64,000 nucleotides of DNA, taken from Archangiaceae bacterium (GTDB taxonomy: Bacteria > Myxococcota > Myxococcia > Myxococcales > Myxococcaceae). A program made the translations under genes and the position numbers. Shown here in pieces: positions 24,628 through 34,119 of this stretch; the first letter of the stretch is position 1, and every line of letters starts with the position of its first letter. Location: NCBI GenBank assembly GCA_016879935.1, contig JAACJQ010000307.1, forward strand, positions 27,742 to 91,741, read 5' to 3'. The notes beneath the pieces were generated by a model that worked only from the letters and a program-made list of their open reading frames with translations, had not been told where the DNA came from and made no database searches.

Positions 24628-25800
24628 ATGACCAAACGAACGGCGGTGATCGCAGGCGCAGGCGTGGGTGGACCCGTGCTGGCGTTGTGGCTGCGCAAGG
24701 CGGGCTTCGAGGTCCGGCTCCTCGAGGGGCGGGGCGCGCCGGCGCTGGTGGAAGGCGCCTTTCTGGGCGTGTCACCGAATGGGTTGCAGGCGCTCTCGGG
24801 CCTCGGGCTCGATCGAGACGTCACCTCGCGGGGGCACGCCTGCCGGGCCTTCGAGTTTCAGAGTCACACCGGCCGCTCCCTGGGTGGCTTCGATCGGTCG
24901 GGCGATGCGACGACCTTCGGCTGGTCGTTGACGATGATTCGGCGCGGCGACCTGCACGGCCTGCTCGGCGAGGCGTGCGAGCGCGCCGGGGTGGCGATCG
25001 AGTACGGCAAGCGACTCTCACGGCTGGTTCCGTCGCCGGCTGACGTCGAGGTGTTCTGCGAAGACGGCACCTCGCTTCGCGCCGACTTCGTGGTGGGTTG
25101 CGATGGGCTGCGCTCGACGACCCGCGCGCTCGGCCTTCCCGACGCACCACCACCGACCTTCTCGGGGCTGCTCGACGTCGGCGGGTTCGTGCGTACTCCA
25201 GACCTGCCCTTCGAGCCCGGCATCAACGTCATGGTCTTCGGGGAGCGGGCATTCTTCGGCGCGTTCAGCACGCCGACGGGAGAGACGTGGTGGTTTCACA
25301 ATGGGTCGGGGCAGCTCGGTGCGGTGGAGAACCAAGCGCTCCGCCCCAGGCTGCTCGAGCTTCATCAACACGATCCCGCGTGGGTTCGCGAACTCATCTC
25401 TGCGACGCCGACGCTGCTCGGGCCGTGGGGGCTGTTCGAGCTCGACGCGATGCCGAGCTGGTCACGCGGTCGCGTCTGTCTCATGGGCGATGCCGCGCAC
25501 GCGATGTCACCGAGCGCAGGGCAGGGCGCGTCGATGGCGTTCGAAGACGCGCTCGTGCTCGCCCAGTGCCTGCGAGACGTGAGCGACGTGCCCACGGCGT
25601 TTCAGTCGTTCGAGCGACTGCGCCGCCCGCGGGTCGATCAGATCATGAAAGCGGCGCGGCAGAATTCGAACAGAAAGGCCCCGGGGCCCGTGGGCCGGTG
25701 GGTTCGAGATCGAGTGCTGCCCCTCGTGCTGCCGTTCGCAGGCAAGGGGCAATCACGCGCCTACTCCCACCGGCTCGACTTCGAGCAACGGGTCGGCTGA
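24628..25800 (+). CDS. FAD-dependent monooxygenase (PHBH/UbiH class)
   Basis: The 390-residue enzyme begins with the Rossmann dinucleotide motif VIAGAGVGGPVLALWLRKAG then an acidic end of strand 2 (LLEGRG). It continues with the middle motif VVGCDGLRST and the ribose-binding motif CLMGDAAHAMSPSAGQGASM then AFEDALVLAQ. These three motifs define group A flavoprotein hydroxylases, which use NAD(P)H and oxygen on aromatic or polycyclic substrates. TetX-like and salicylate hydroxylase-like proteins look similar, and the substrate cannot be read from sequence. I chose ATG 24628 because earlier starts add a stretch (MNRVAMHVGG) not found in the family. It diverges from the LysR gene. Confidence 0.88.
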   Translation: MTKRTAVIAGAGVGGPVLALWLRKAGFEVRLLEGRGAPALVEGAFLGVSPNGLQALSGLGLDRDVTSRGHACRAFEFQSHTGRSLGGFDRSGDATTFGWSLTMIRRGDLHGLLGEACERAGVAIEYGKRLSRLVPSPADVEVFCEDGTSLRADFVVGCDGLRSTTRALGLPDAPPPTFSGLLDVGGFVRTPDLPFEPGINVMVFGERAFFGAFSTPTGETWWFHNGSGQLGAVENQALRPRLLELHQHDPAWVRELISATPTLLGPWGLFELDAMPSWSRGRVCLMGDAAHAMSPSAGQGASMAFEDALVLAQCLRDVSDVPTAFQSFERLRRPRVDQIMKAARQNSNRKAPGPVGRWVRDRVLPLVLPFAGKGQSRAYSHRLDFEQRVG

Positions 25801-27945
25801 TCAGGGCTGGCCGGCGCCGGTCGCGGCGGGCTTGCCCTTGAGTTCATCGACGATGCGCTGCGCGCCGTAGATCTTCTCGAGGGCCTCGAGAATGGCCGCC
25901 GAGTGCACCGCCACCGCGCGGTTCTGCGTCTCGTCGAAGCCGTAGTCACCGCCGAGCGACTGAATGTTGCCGTCGAAGATGAGGCCGACGACTTCACGGT
26001 CCTTGTTCACCATGGGCGAGCCCGAGTTGCCGCCGATGATGTCGTTGGTGGTGGCCATGTTGAACGGCGTGTCGAGCGCGAGCTTCGACTTCGCCGAGAG
26101 CCAGGTCTTCGGCAGCGCGAACGGGTCGGCGCCGGTGTGACGCTCGAAGGCGCCCGCCATCGTGGTGATCGGCTTCACGTCGCGGCCGTCCTCCTGGTAG
26201 CCCTTCACCGAGCCGTACGAGAGCCGCAGCGTGAACGTCGCGTCGGGGTAGATGCTCTGGCCGTAGACGGCGAAGCGGGCCTTGGCGAGCAGCTCCTGCT
26301 GCTTCTTGAGCGGGCCTTCGACCTCGTTCTCGAACTTCGTGCGAATCGCGCGCGCCTCGGCGTCGAAGCTGCGGGCGAACTCGATCATCGGGTCTTTCGA
26401 GGCGTCGATGACGGCCTTGCCGCCGTTGAACAGGGCGGTGCGGCTGAAGGTGTCGGGCGTCGCAGGCAGCGGCTTGCCCGTCTTGGGGTCCTTGCCGGGC
26501 TCGGCGGCCGCGAGCTGGTCGAGCCTGGTGCCATCGACGAGCGCCTTCGCGACCTCGGCGGGCGACTTCTGGCCGAGCATCTTCTTCACCATCGGGTGAT
26601 CGGGCGAGAGGTCTTCACGAATCTTCGTGAGCGACCAGGTCAGCTTCGCGATCTCGAGCTCCTTGTACACGGGCGCGTTCGACAGCATCTGCGCCTTGAG
26701 CTGCGGCAGGCGCGAGTCGGTGAACTCCTTGAGGCGCTCGCCGTTGGGCTTGCCCGACTCCTCGGCGTAGCGAACGAGCGTGCGCGCCTTGCCGAACAGG
26801 TCGGAGTACGGGCCGCCTTCGAGCGCGCCATATTCCTTGCGCATGGCGTTCGCCTTCTTCGTGACGGTGGCGATCTCGTCCCACACCGCGCCGAACTCCT
26901 TCTTCAGCTTCGGGTTCGCGTTCACCTTCTTGCGGAAGTCGTCTTCGTTGGCCCTCAGCTTTCCGTAGAAGCCCGAGTCGGCGAGCGCGCCGTGGCGGCC
27001 CTTGAGCGCCTTGAACGCGTTCTCGACGCCGAACAGCGTGTCGTTGGAGTGCCGCTTCTGCTCGGGCCCGCGGTTCTGGTACTCGGTGATGAGGCCGCGA
27101 ATCTCGCTCAGGCGGAACAGGCGCTGCGGCAGGCGGTAGTCACGATCGTCTTCGAGCTGCGAGACGGTGAGGCCGCGTGAGGTGCCGCCGGGGTTGCCCG
27201 ACACGAAGGTGAGCTCGCCTTCCTTCGCGCCACCCGCCGACCACTTGAAGTACGTGTCGTTCTTCAGCGGTTTGCCGTCGGTGCCGTAGATGCGCACGAA
27301 CGTCATGTCGAGGTCGTACCGGGGGAACATGAAGTTGTCGGGGTCGCCACCGAAGAAGGCGATCTGATCTTCGGGCGCCATCACCAGGCGCACGTCCTGG
27401 AAGCGGCGGTACTTGTAGAGGTCGTACTTGCCGCCCCGGTAGAGCGTCACGACGTCGCAGCGAAACTCGTCGCTCGTCGCGCACTCCTTCTCGATCTTCG
27501 CGATCTCGGTCTTCTGCGCGTCGGCGAACTTGTCGCCCGCGACGTTCTTCGTCGCGTCTTGCACGCGCCTGGTCACGTCGGTGATCTCGACGAGCTGGTT
27601 CATCTCCATCGCCGGGCACTTGGGCTCGTCGCCCAGCGTCTTGGCGAAGAAGCCGTCGCGGTTGAAGTCCTTCTTCTGCAGGCCCGAGAGGTTCTCGATG
27701 CACGTGCGGGCGCAGTGGTGATTCGTCATCACCAGGCCGTCGGCCGAGACGAGCGACGCCGAGCAGCCGCCCGCGATGCGCACCGAGGCGAGGCGAACCT
27801 GATCGAGCCACTCCTTCGTCGGCTCGAAGCCGTACTTCTTCTTCACCTCGGCCGAGGGGAAGTTGTTGAACGTCCACATGCCTTCGTCGGCGAGGACGGG
27901 CGCGGCGAGCACGAGGCTCGACAGCGCGACGATGCGCAGCTTCAT
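25801..27945 (-). CDS. S46-family serine exopeptidase (DPP7/DPP11-like)
   Basis: The 714-residue protein has a signal peptide (about 1-20, VLAAPVLADEG) and the full S46 pattern. This includes the N-terminal EGMWTFNNFP, the catalytic His in GLVMTNHHC (His77), the Asp in DPDNFMFPRYDLDMTFVRIY, and the Ser in NDIIGGNSGSPMVN. A long helical regulatory domain is inserted (about 270-560). S46 peptidases are periplasmic dipeptidyl-peptidases that release dipeptides from oligopeptides. This suits a proteolytic, peptide-feeding lifestyle and complements the secreted M36 protease upstream. The start is preceded by TGGAG. The stop directly abuts the convergent monooxygenase gene with no spacer. Confidence 0.93.
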   Translation of the reverse strand: MKLRIVALSSLVLAAPVLADEGMWTFNNFPSAEVKKKYGFEPTKEWLDQVRLASVRIAGGCSASLVSADGLVMTNHHCARTCIENLSGLQKKDFNRDGFFAKTLGDEPKCPAMEMNQLVEITDVTRRVQDATKNVAGDKFADAQKTEIAKIEKECATSDEFRCDVVTLYRGGKYDLYKYRRFQDVRLVMAPEDQIAFFGGDPDNFMFPRYDLDMTFVRIYGTDGKPLKNDTYFKWSAGGAKEGELTFVSGNPGGTSRGLTVSQLEDDRDYRLPQRLFRLSEIRGLITEYQNRGPEQKRHSNDTLFGVENAFKALKGRHGALADSGFYGKLRANEDDFRKKVNANPKLKKEFGAVWDEIATVTKKANAMRKEYGALEGGPYSDLFGKARTLVRYAEESGKPNGERLKEFTDSRLPQLKAQMLSNAPVYKELEIAKLTWSLTKIREDLSPDHPMVKKMLGQKSPAEVAKALVDGTRLDQLAAAEPGKDPKTGKPLPATPDTFSRTALFNGGKAVIDASKDPMIEFARSFDAEARAIRTKFENEVEGPLKKQQELLAKARFAVYGQSIYPDATFTLRLSYGSVKGYQEDGRDVKPITTMAGAFERHTGADPFALPKTWLSAKSKLALDTPFNMATTNDIIGGNSGSPMVNKDREVVGLIFDGNIQSLGGDYGFDETQNRAVAVHSAAILEALEKIYGAQRIVDELKGKPAATGAGQP

Positions 27946-28038
27946 GGGCAGGCTCCAGGACGGCGGGGGAGTGACGACGGGCGCCGAAATGCCCTCGCCA
28001 GCGCGGCGGGTCAAGGGCTCGTGCAGCGCGCGAACGAT

Positions 28039-28056
28039 CTGCCACTCGACTGGCAG
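28039..28056 (-). terminator. Hairpin downstream of the Ser/Thr kinase gene
   Basis: CTGCCA and TGGCAG pair perfectly around a 6-nt loop, 14 bp past the kinase stop codon. No T-run follows. It lies between the kinase end and the peptidase start, both read leftward, so partial termination is plausible. Confidence 0.33.
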
Positions 28057-28069
28057 CGACAGAAAATCG

Positions 28070-29269
28070 TCAGAAGAACGTCACGAAGCTGTTCACGAGG
28101 CCCGCGAGAATGAACGAGAGCACCACGCCCGTGCCGATGATCACCGTCTTCGGGTGTGCGTCGGCGCGGTGAATCGCCTCCTGCAGCATGCGCTTGGCGA
28201 AGGTGCGCTCGCACTGCACGTTCACGCGCCCGTCGACGATCTGCTGCATGGCTTTCAGCATCTCAGGCACGTCTTGAAATCGTTTGGCCGGGTCCTTCTC
28301 GAAGCCCTTCAGCAGAAACCAGCCCAGCTCGGCCGGCACGCTCGGCTGATGCGGGCTCTGCTTGATGTCCCACATCTTCGGCGTCACCTGCTGCACCGCG
28401 GCCAGAATCTCGGGCATCTGCTCGAGTGAGCCGAGGTAGTGCTCGAGATACAGGAACTCGTGGAAGACGACCGCGAGCGAGTAGACGTCGCTGCGCACGT
28501 CGAGCTTGTCCTGCTCTCCGCGCGCCTGCTCGGGAGACATGTAGAGCGGCGTGCCCATCACCGCGCCAGCCTGGGTCTGCAGGAGCGTGCCTTCACGAAC
28601 GCTGTTGGTGATCGGCATCACCTCGCTCTTCGTGGCGAGGTTGCGGGCCAGGCCCCAGTCCATCACGGTCACTTCGCCGTACGGCCCCACCATGATGTTC
28701 GCCGGCTTGAGATCGCGGTGAATGATGCCCTGCTGGTGCGCGTAGGCCATCGCGTTGAGCACGCCGATGAAGACCTGCACGCGCACGTGAAACGGGAAGC
28801 GCTCGTGCATGGCTTTGTCGCCGGCTTTGAGCTTCTCGATGATCGACTCGAGGCTGTCGCCGCGCAGGTGCTTCATCACGAAGTAGTACCGGCCGCCTTC
28901 GTCGACGCCGACGTCGTGAACCGGAACGATGTTCGGGTGCTCGAGCGAGCCGACGATTCGAATCTCGTCGACGAAGCGCATCAGCAGGCCGAGATCCTGC
29001 TGCTCGGTGAGGCGCTTGATGGCGACGGTGCGCTCGATGTCGTGATCCTTCGCGAGCACGACCTCTCCCATGCCGCCGCGACCGAGCGTGCCCAGCTCTT
29101 CGAAGCGCACCCGGCTGGTCGGTGTCGCTGTCGGCACCGGCCCGTTCCACTGCAGCCGCGGCAAGACCGTCGAGCGCCTGGCCTCACCCGGAAGCGTCAC
29201 GGCCTGAGAGCGTTTTGCAGGGTTCACGACGGTGTCGGTTGGCCCGACGAGGTTGATGGTGTCGCTCAT
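28070..29269 (-). CDS. Membrane-anchored eukaryote-like Ser/Thr protein kinase
   Basis: The 399-residue protein has an N-terminal tail of about 55 residues and a full Hanks-type kinase domain (about 57-330). This shows LGTLGRGGMGEVVLAKD, the Lys in TVAIKRL, HRDLKPANIMV, MDWGLAR (DWG in place of DFG), GTPLYMSPEQARGE and SDVYSLAVVFHEFL. A single C-terminal hydrophobic helix (about 376-397) ends the protein with almost nothing outside, so it is tail-anchored with the kinase in the cytoplasm. Such kinases are numerous in myxobacteria and act in development and stress. The divergent neighbour is dprA. No substrate is indicated by context. Confidence 0.92.
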   Translation of the reverse strand: MSDTINLVGPTDTVVNPAKRSQAVTLPGEARRSTVLPRLQWNGPVPTATPTSRVRFEELGTLGRGGMGEVVLAKDHDIERTVAIKRLTEQQDLGLLMRFVDEIRIVGSLEHPNIVPVHDVGVDEGGRYYFVMKHLRGDSLESIIEKLKAGDKAMHERFPFHVRVQVFIGVLNAMAYAHQQGIIHRDLKPANIMVGPYGEVTVMDWGLARNLATKSEVMPITNSVREGTLLQTQAGAVMGTPLYMSPEQARGEQDKLDVRSDVYSLAVVFHEFLYLEHYLGSLEQMPEILAAVQQVTPKMWDIKQSPHQPSVPAELGWFLLKGFEKDPAKRFQDVPEMLKAMQQIVDGRVNVQCERTFAKRMLQEAIHRADAHPKTVIIGTGVVLSFILAGLVNSFVTFF

Positions 29270-29379
29270 GGCACGCCCCGAAAGTGTCCGACGACGAATC
29301 GACGTCGGCGCCGACGGTAACACCGGGGCCCTGCACTGGCCGCGCTTACATGTCAGACCGGTCAGGTATCTGCTCGTGA

Positions 29380-30483
29380 ATGAACGAGCTGGAGCGGCGG
29401 GCGGTGCTGGCGTTGTGGTCGTGCGAGGGGGTCGGCCCTCAGGCGTTCGAGCGGCTGATGCGGCTGGTGCCGGTCGCGCGGTGGCTGTCGACGCCGTGGC
29501 GAGAGCTGGTGGGGTTGCTCGACGTGAGCGCGTCGACGCGCGAGCACCTGCTGGCAGACCGAACGCTCGAGGCCCGGCTCGTTGATCTCGAGAAGCGCCT
29601 CGCCGAGACCCGGCACCGTGTCTGCTTCAAGGGTGACCCGCAGTACCCGGCAGCGCTCGTCGCGGTTCGTTCGGCGCCGCCGCTGTTGTTCTACGCAGGG
29701 CCTGGCGCGGTCGATCAGATGCGCGGCCGCGTGGCGATCGTGGGCACCCGCAAGACCGACTCCGACTGGCTGGCGTGGACGCGACGGTTCGGAACGACCT
29801 GCGCCCAGCAGAGCCTCGTCGTCGTCAGCGGCGCGGCCGAAGGCATCGACACGAACGCGCACCAGGGAGCGCTCGACGGTCGCGGCCTCACCTGGGCATT
29901 CGTCGCCAGCGGGCTCGATCAGATCGACCCGACGCCGAAGGAGATCGTCACCGCGCTCTACCGTCGCGGCGGCACCGTCTTCAGCGAATACCCGCCCGGC
30001 GTGCGCGCCAACAAGGCGTCGTTCGTGCAGCGCAACCGCCTCATCTCGGGCAGCGCGCAGGTCGTGGTCTGCGTGCGCGGCGCAGCAGACTCTGGTGCAC
30101 GGCACACGGCCGCTGCTGCGGTGACGCAGGGCAGGGCGCTGCTCGCGGTGCCTGGTGATCCCCTTCGGCCGAAAGGCGGTGAGCTGAGTCGGCAGTTGCT
30201 CCGCGAAGGCGCGAGGCCCTGCTTCGACGTGAGCGACGTGCTCGCCGCAATGGGGCTGATCGAGATGCCGCTGCCCGAAATCGTCGTGCCCGAGAAGGGT
30301 GAGGTGAGCGACGAAGCGCGCGCGGTCTTCGACGCTCTGCCCCCCGGCCTCTTCGACATGGAGAAGGCCATCGCCGCGGCGCCTGCGTACTCCTCGGGAG
30401 CCGTCACGGCCGCGATGATGGAGCTCGAGATCTCAGGTTGGCTGGTCTCACGCAGCGGCAGGCGTTACGAAAAACGTGAGTGA
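29380..30483 (+). CDS. dprA: DprA, DNA-processing protein
   Basis: The 367-residue product shows the DprA Rossmann-like core: VAIVGTRKTDSDW, VVSGAAEGIDTNAHQGAL, VFSEYPPG, FVQRNRLISGSAQVVVCVRG then SGARHTAAAAVTQGRALLAVPGD. An N-terminal helical SAM-like region (about 1-70) and a C-terminal winged-helix DML1-like domain (about 300-365) flank it. DprA loads RecA onto incoming single-stranded DNA during natural transformation. The core is a little diverged (TRKTDS for the more usual SR motif). It reads rightward from the divergent kinase gene. The ATG at 29380 is the family-typical start. Confidence 0.9.
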   Translation: MNELERRAVLALWSCEGVGPQAFERLMRLVPVARWLSTPWRELVGLLDVSASTREHLLADRTLEARLVDLEKRLAETRHRVCFKGDPQYPAALVAVRSAPPLLFYAGPGAVDQMRGRVAIVGTRKTDSDWLAWTRRFGTTCAQQSLVVVSGAAEGIDTNAHQGALDGRGLTWAFVASGLDQIDPTPKEIVTALYRRGGTVFSEYPPGVRANKASFVQRNRLISGSAQVVVCVRGAADSGARHTAAAAVTQGRALLAVPGDPLRPKGGELSRQLLREGARPCFDVSDVLAAMGLIEMPLPEIVVPEKGEVSDEARAVFDALPPGLFDMEKAIAAAPAYSSGAVTAAMMELEISGWLVSRSGRRYEKRE

Positions 30484-30501
30484 CCATCGGCCGTTCCTTT
30501 G

Positions 30502-30530
30502 TTGACGACCTCAGGGGTGCCAACTAGAAG
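30502..30530 (+). promoter_or_regulatory. Candidate sigma-70 promoter of the TolQ-TolR-TolR operon
   Basis: TTGACG (30502-30507) and TAGAAG (30525-30530) are 17 bp apart, about 45 bp upstream of the tolQ-like ATG at 30575. Five of six and four of six bases match consensus, the best match I noticed in the window. AAAGGA lies 13 bp upstream of the start. Confidence 0.5.
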
Positions 30531-30574
30531 CTCATGGTCTTTCACCGTCGGGTTGAAAGGAAATCGACACTTCC

Positions 30575-31318
30575 ATGTCCGCCAGCATGATGGTTCACCA
30601 AGTTCTCGATCTGGTGCTGACCGCTGAACCAGCGCACGCAGCCGAAGGGTCCTTCAAGGACTCGTTGGTCCTCTTCTTCAAAGAAGGTGGACCGTTCATG
30701 TTTGTGAACATCTTCTGGCTCTCGTGCGCGCTCGCGGTCACCATCGAGCGCGTCGTGACGCTGATGTTCCGGTACAACCTGAACGCCGGCCCGTTCATGG
30801 AGCAGATCACCAAGCTCGTGCTCACCGGCAACCCGGACCGCGCGGTGAAGCTCTGTGGCGCCGCTCCCAACGCGCCGCTCGCCAAGGTCGTTCGTTCGGG
30901 CCTCACCCGCGCGAACCGTGGCGAAGTCGAAGTCGCCAAGGCGATCGAAGAGTCGATCCTCGAGCAGACGCCGCACATCACCGCCCGCATTCAGTGGCTG
31001 TGGTCGCTCGCCAACATCGCCACGCTCTTCGGCCTCATCGGCACCATCATCGGCCTCATCGGTACGTTCAAGTCGCTCGGTAACGTGCCCGCCGACCAGA
31101 AGCAGGCCCTGCTCTCGAAGGGTATCTCGGAAGCAATGAACAACACCGCCTTCGGTCTCGGCATCGCCGTGACCTGCATCATCGCCCACCTCTTCCTCAC
31201 GGCGTACGCGCGCCGCATGATCGAGGTCGTCGAACTGAATGCGATGAAGCTCGAGAACCTGCTGGCCCGGCGTGCTGCCGGTGAGACCAGCGCGATGGAC
31301 TTCGAAAAGGCTTCCTGA
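30575..31318 (+). CDS. TolQ/ExbB/MotA-family proton channel protein
   Basis: The 247-residue inner-membrane protein has three hydrophobic helices: about 42-62 (MFVNIFWLSCALAVTIERVV), and the pair near 150-170 (LANIATLFGLIGTIIGLIGT) and 190-215 (TAFGLGIAVTCIIAHLFL). The LFGLIGTIIGLIGTFKSLG signature is diagnostic of the MotA/TolQ/ExbB family. With two TolR-like partners it forms a proton-motive-force-driven motor. In M. xanthus the same one-TolQ, two-TolR set (AglR-AglQ-AglS) powers gliding, and other copies (AglX-AglV) also affect motility. I cannot tell which orthologue this is, so no symbol is given. Confidence 0.9.
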   Translation: MSASMMVHQVLDLVLTAEPAHAAEGSFKDSLVLFFKEGGPFMFVNIFWLSCALAVTIERVVTLMFRYNLNAGPFMEQITKLVLTGNPDRAVKLCGAAPNAPLAKVVRSGLTRANRGEVEVAKAIEESILEQTPHITARIQWLWSLANIATLFGLIGTIIGLIGTFKSLGNVPADQKQALLSKGISEAMNNTAFGLGIAVTCIIAHLFLTAYARRMIEVVELNAMKLENLLARRAAGETSAMDFEKAS

Positions 31319-31394
31319 CCGCCCGCTCGGTTGGGTGGGTTGGCTCTGGGGAACCTGAGCCGCCTCCCGCTGTCAGGGGCTTCAACGGTGCGAC

Positions 31395-31925
31395 ATGGCG
31401 TTCCACGTCTCCAAGCGCAAGCTGAAGCCGAAGGAAGAAGAGGAAGCGGGCGAGCTCAACATCGTCCCGTACCTCGACATCCTCATGAACCTCATCATCT
31501 TCATGCTCCTGTCGATGTCGGGGCTGGCCACGTTCGGCATTCTGAACGTCAGCGCTCCCTCGTACGGTGGTGGCGGTGGTGGTGGGAACCCCGATGAGAA
31601 GCCGCCCCTTCTGCTGACCGTCGCGATCGCGAAGAACGGCTATTACATCGCCGCGACCGGTGGCGTGCTGCCAGGCATCGAGCAGACCGGAACGGCCGCT
31701 GAAGGCGCGCCGCCGACCATCGCGAAGAAGGGCGATGCCTACGACTACAACGCGCTCAACGCGAAGATGAAGGAGATCAAGACCTCCTTCCCTGACGAGA
31801 GCAAAGTCATCATCGCCGCCGAAGCAGACACCTCGTACGAAGTGCTCATCGGAACGATGGATTCGACGCGCGAGACGAACGACAAGAAGCTGCTCTTCCC
31901 CGACGTCACGCTGGCGAGCTTCTAA
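31395..31925 (+). CDS. TolR/ExbD-family protein, first of two
   Basis: The 176-residue protein has a short basic cytoplasmic N-terminus (KRKLKPKEEEE), one membrane helix with the channel-lining Asp28 in LNIVPYLDILMNLIIFMLL, and a periplasmic domain. A glycine run (GGGGGGGNP) links the helix to that domain. The aspartate is the residue that carries protons in ExbD and TolR. It is 76 bp downstream of the tolQ-like gene and 11 bp upstream of a second TolR-like gene. Two different TolR proteins are the hallmark of the myxobacterial gliding-type motors. Confidence 0.88.
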   Translation: MAFHVSKRKLKPKEEEEAGELNIVPYLDILMNLIIFMLLSMSGLATFGILNVSAPSYGGGGGGGNPDEKPPLLLTVAIAKNGYYIAATGGVLPGIEQTGTAAEGAPPTIAKKGDAYDYNALNAKMKEIKTSFPDESKVIIAAEADTSYEVLIGTMDSTRETNDKKLLFPDVTLASF

Positions 31926-31936
31926 GGAACTGCACG

Positions 31937-32521
31937 ATGGCTTCCGCCGCGCACAACCCCGCCACCGAGCTCACCGAAGAGGACATCGCGCGCAACCGCT
32001 TCCGCAAGGCCATGGCCCGGAAGAAGCGCAAAGAGCGCGAGGCCGAAGGCGAGATCAAGGAACTCAACATCACCGCGATGATGGACATCATGACCATCAT
32101 CCTCGTCTTCCTCATCAAGTCGTACACCGCCTCGTCGGTGACGATGACTGCCTCGGAAGACATTCGTCCGCCGCTCTCGACGACGCGCCTGACGCCGAAA
32201 GACACCGTCGCCATCACCGTCACGCCGAAGCACATCATGGTCGGCGACAAGGTGAAGGCGACGCTCGAGAAGAACATGCAGCCCCGGAAGGAAGACACCC
32301 AGGGCAAGCTGATCGTGCCGCTCGATGCCGCGCTGAAGAAGGAAGTCGAGAAGCTCAAGTACATCGCCGAGCGCAACCCGAGCGCACCCTTCATGCACGA
32401 GGTCTCGATCATCGGAGACCGTCGCATTCCGTACGAAGTGCTCAGCTCGGTGCTGTACACGGCCGGCCAGAACGAGCTCGAGAACTTTCGCTTCGTCGTG
32501 ATCTCGAAGGCCGACGACTGA
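31937..32521 (+). CDS. TolR/ExbD-family protein, second of two
   Basis: The 194-residue protein has a longer charged N-terminus (RNRFRKAMARKKRKEREAEG), one membrane helix with Asp50 in LNITAMMDIMTIILVFLIKS, and a periplasmic ExbD-type domain. That domain's last strands contain VPLDAALKKEVEKLKYIAER and the family motif IIGDRRIPYEVL. AAGGA lies a few bases before the ATG. It completes the TolQ-TolR-TolR set. Its sequence is clearly different from the first TolR-like protein, so the two probably have non-equivalent roles. The trmFO gene follows after 92 bp. Confidence 0.88.
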   Translation: MASAAHNPATELTEEDIARNRFRKAMARKKRKEREAEGEIKELNITAMMDIMTIILVFLIKSYTASSVTMTASEDIRPPLSTTRLTPKDTVAITVTPKHIMVGDKVKATLEKNMQPRKEDTQGKLIVPLDAALKKEVEKLKYIAERNPSAPFMHEVSIIGDRRIPYEVLSSVLYTAGQNELENFRFVVISKADD

Positions 32522-32613
32522 TTTGCTGAACGACCCGCTCCTTCGATGGGGCTTGCGGTCGAGCGGTCGTCACCTCTACAGCTCCTCGGTCGTCAGCACC
32601 TCGAGGAGCACCC

Positions 32614-33999
32614 GTGTCCAACACTCCCATCACCGTCATCGGCGCCGGCCTCGCAGGGAGCGAGTGCGCGTATCAGCTCGCCCGGCTGGGCCACGACGTC
32701 GTGCTGCGTGAGCAGAAGCCCGTCAAACGGTCGCCGGCTCATCAGAGCAACACGTTCGCCGAGCTGGTGTGCTCGAACTCGATGCGCTCGGACAACCCCG
32801 AGAGCGCCATCGGCATGCGGCACGCCGAGCTGCGCCGAGTGGGCAGCGTCATTCTTCACGCCGCCGACGCGAACCGGGTGCCTGCCGGAGATGCGCTCGC
32901 GGTCGAGCGTGAAGGCTTCTCGGCCGAGGTCACCCGCAAGCTGACGTCCACGGGGCGCATCACGGTGGTGCCAGGAGAGGTGACTGAGATTCCCGATGGT
33001 GACGTCGTCTTCGCCACCGGGCCCCTCACCTCTGAGGCGCTCACCAGCGCGCTCGCCCGCTTCACCGGCGAGAAGCTCTATTTCTACGACGCCATCGCGC
33101 CCATCGTCGCCGGTGACTCCGTCGACATGTCGATTGCCTTTCGCGCCAGCCGCTACGGCAAGGGCGAGGGCGCCGACTACCTGAACCTGCCGATGAACAA
33201 AGAAGAGTACCTGCGCTTCGTCACCGAGGTGCGAGCCGGCCAGAAGGTGACGCCGCATGCCTTCGAAGAGCCGAAGTACTTCGAGGGCTGTCTGCCGATC
33301 GAGGTGATGGCCGAGCGTGGTGAGCGGGTGCTCGCGTTCGGGCCCATGAAGCCGGTGGGCCTGACGGATCCACGCACGGGGCGCTGGCCGTACGCCGTAG
33401 TGCAGTTGCGCATGGAGGATCGCGCCGGCACCGCGTGGAACCTGGTCGGCTTTCAGACGCGGCTCACCTGGCCCGAGCAGAAGCGCATCTTCGGCATGAT
33501 CCCCGGCCTCCAGAACGCCGAGTGGGTGCGCATGGGCCAGATTCACCGCAACACGTTTCTCGATAGCCCGCGGCTGCTCACCCCGCAGCTCTGCCTCAAG
33601 TCAGAGCCGCGCCTCTTCTTCGCCGGGCAGATCACGGGCGTCGAGGGCTACGTCGAGTCCACCGCCTGCGGCTACCTCACCGCGCTCGCCGTGCATGCGC
33701 GTCGAACGGGCACGACCTTCGCTCCACCGCCGGGCACCACCGCGCTTGGCGCGCTCTATCGCCACGTGACGGGAGAAGCCCACCCGCCCGACGCGCCGTA
33801 CCAGCCCACCAACGTCGTGTTCGCGCTCTTCCCGCCCGTCGAGGGCCGCATGAAGAAGGCCGACAAACGCGTCGCCTACGCGGCGCGAGGTCGAGAGGCG
33901 TTCGATGCGTGGGCTCCGATGGCCCCGCACCCGGTCGCTCCGGCCATCGTCAGAGTGCCTCCGCCTGCGGCTGCTGCCGCCGTAACCGTCGCGCCCTGA
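32614..33999 (+). CDS. trmFO: TrmFO, folate-dependent tRNA m5U54 methyltransferase
   Basis: The 461-residue flavoprotein begins [20 protein letters not shown] and contains [34 protein letters not shown] and [15 protein letters not shown], all characteristic of TrmFO. It methylates U54 in the T-loop of tRNA using 5,10-methylenetetrahydrofolate and reduced FAD. TrmFO is found mostly in Gram-positive bacteria and some Proteobacteria, including Myxococcota. The GTG at 32614 has GAGGAG 6 bp upstream. The C-terminal Pro/Ala-rich tail (about 440-461) is not part of the usual fold. It sits between motor and TolB-like genes without an obvious functional link. Confidence 0.94.
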   Translation: MSNTPITVIGAGLAGSECAYQLARLGHDVVLREQKPVKRSPAHQSNTFAELVCSNSMRSDNPESAIGMRHAELRRVGSVILHAADANRVPAGDALAVEREGFSAEVTRKLTSTGRITVVPGEVTEIPDGDVVFATGPLTSEALTSALARFTGEKLYFYDAIAPIVAGDSVDMSIAFRASRYGKGEGADYLNLPMNKEEYLRFVTEVRAGQKVTPHAFEEPKYFEGCLPIEVMAERGERVLAFGPMKPVGLTDPRTGRWPYAVVQLRMEDRAGTAWNLVGFQTRLTWPEQKRIFGMIPGLQNAEWVRMGQIHRNTFLDSPRLLTPQLCLKSEPRLFFAGQITGVEGYVESTACGYLTALAVHARRTGTTFAPPPGTTALGALYRHVTGEAHPPDAPYQPTNVVFALFPPVEGRMKKADKRVAYAARGREAFDAWAPMAPHPVAPAIVRVPPPAAAAAVTVAP

Positions 34000-34119
34000 A
34001 GAGCGCGCCACGCACCCCGGGCAGTGCGCATTCGACGATGCAGCCGAACCTGGCGGCTCCGGCTGGTGTCTGTGCCTGCGTGGTTTGCGAGCCAGACAAG
34101 GTGTGGTTCAAGGAGCGCA

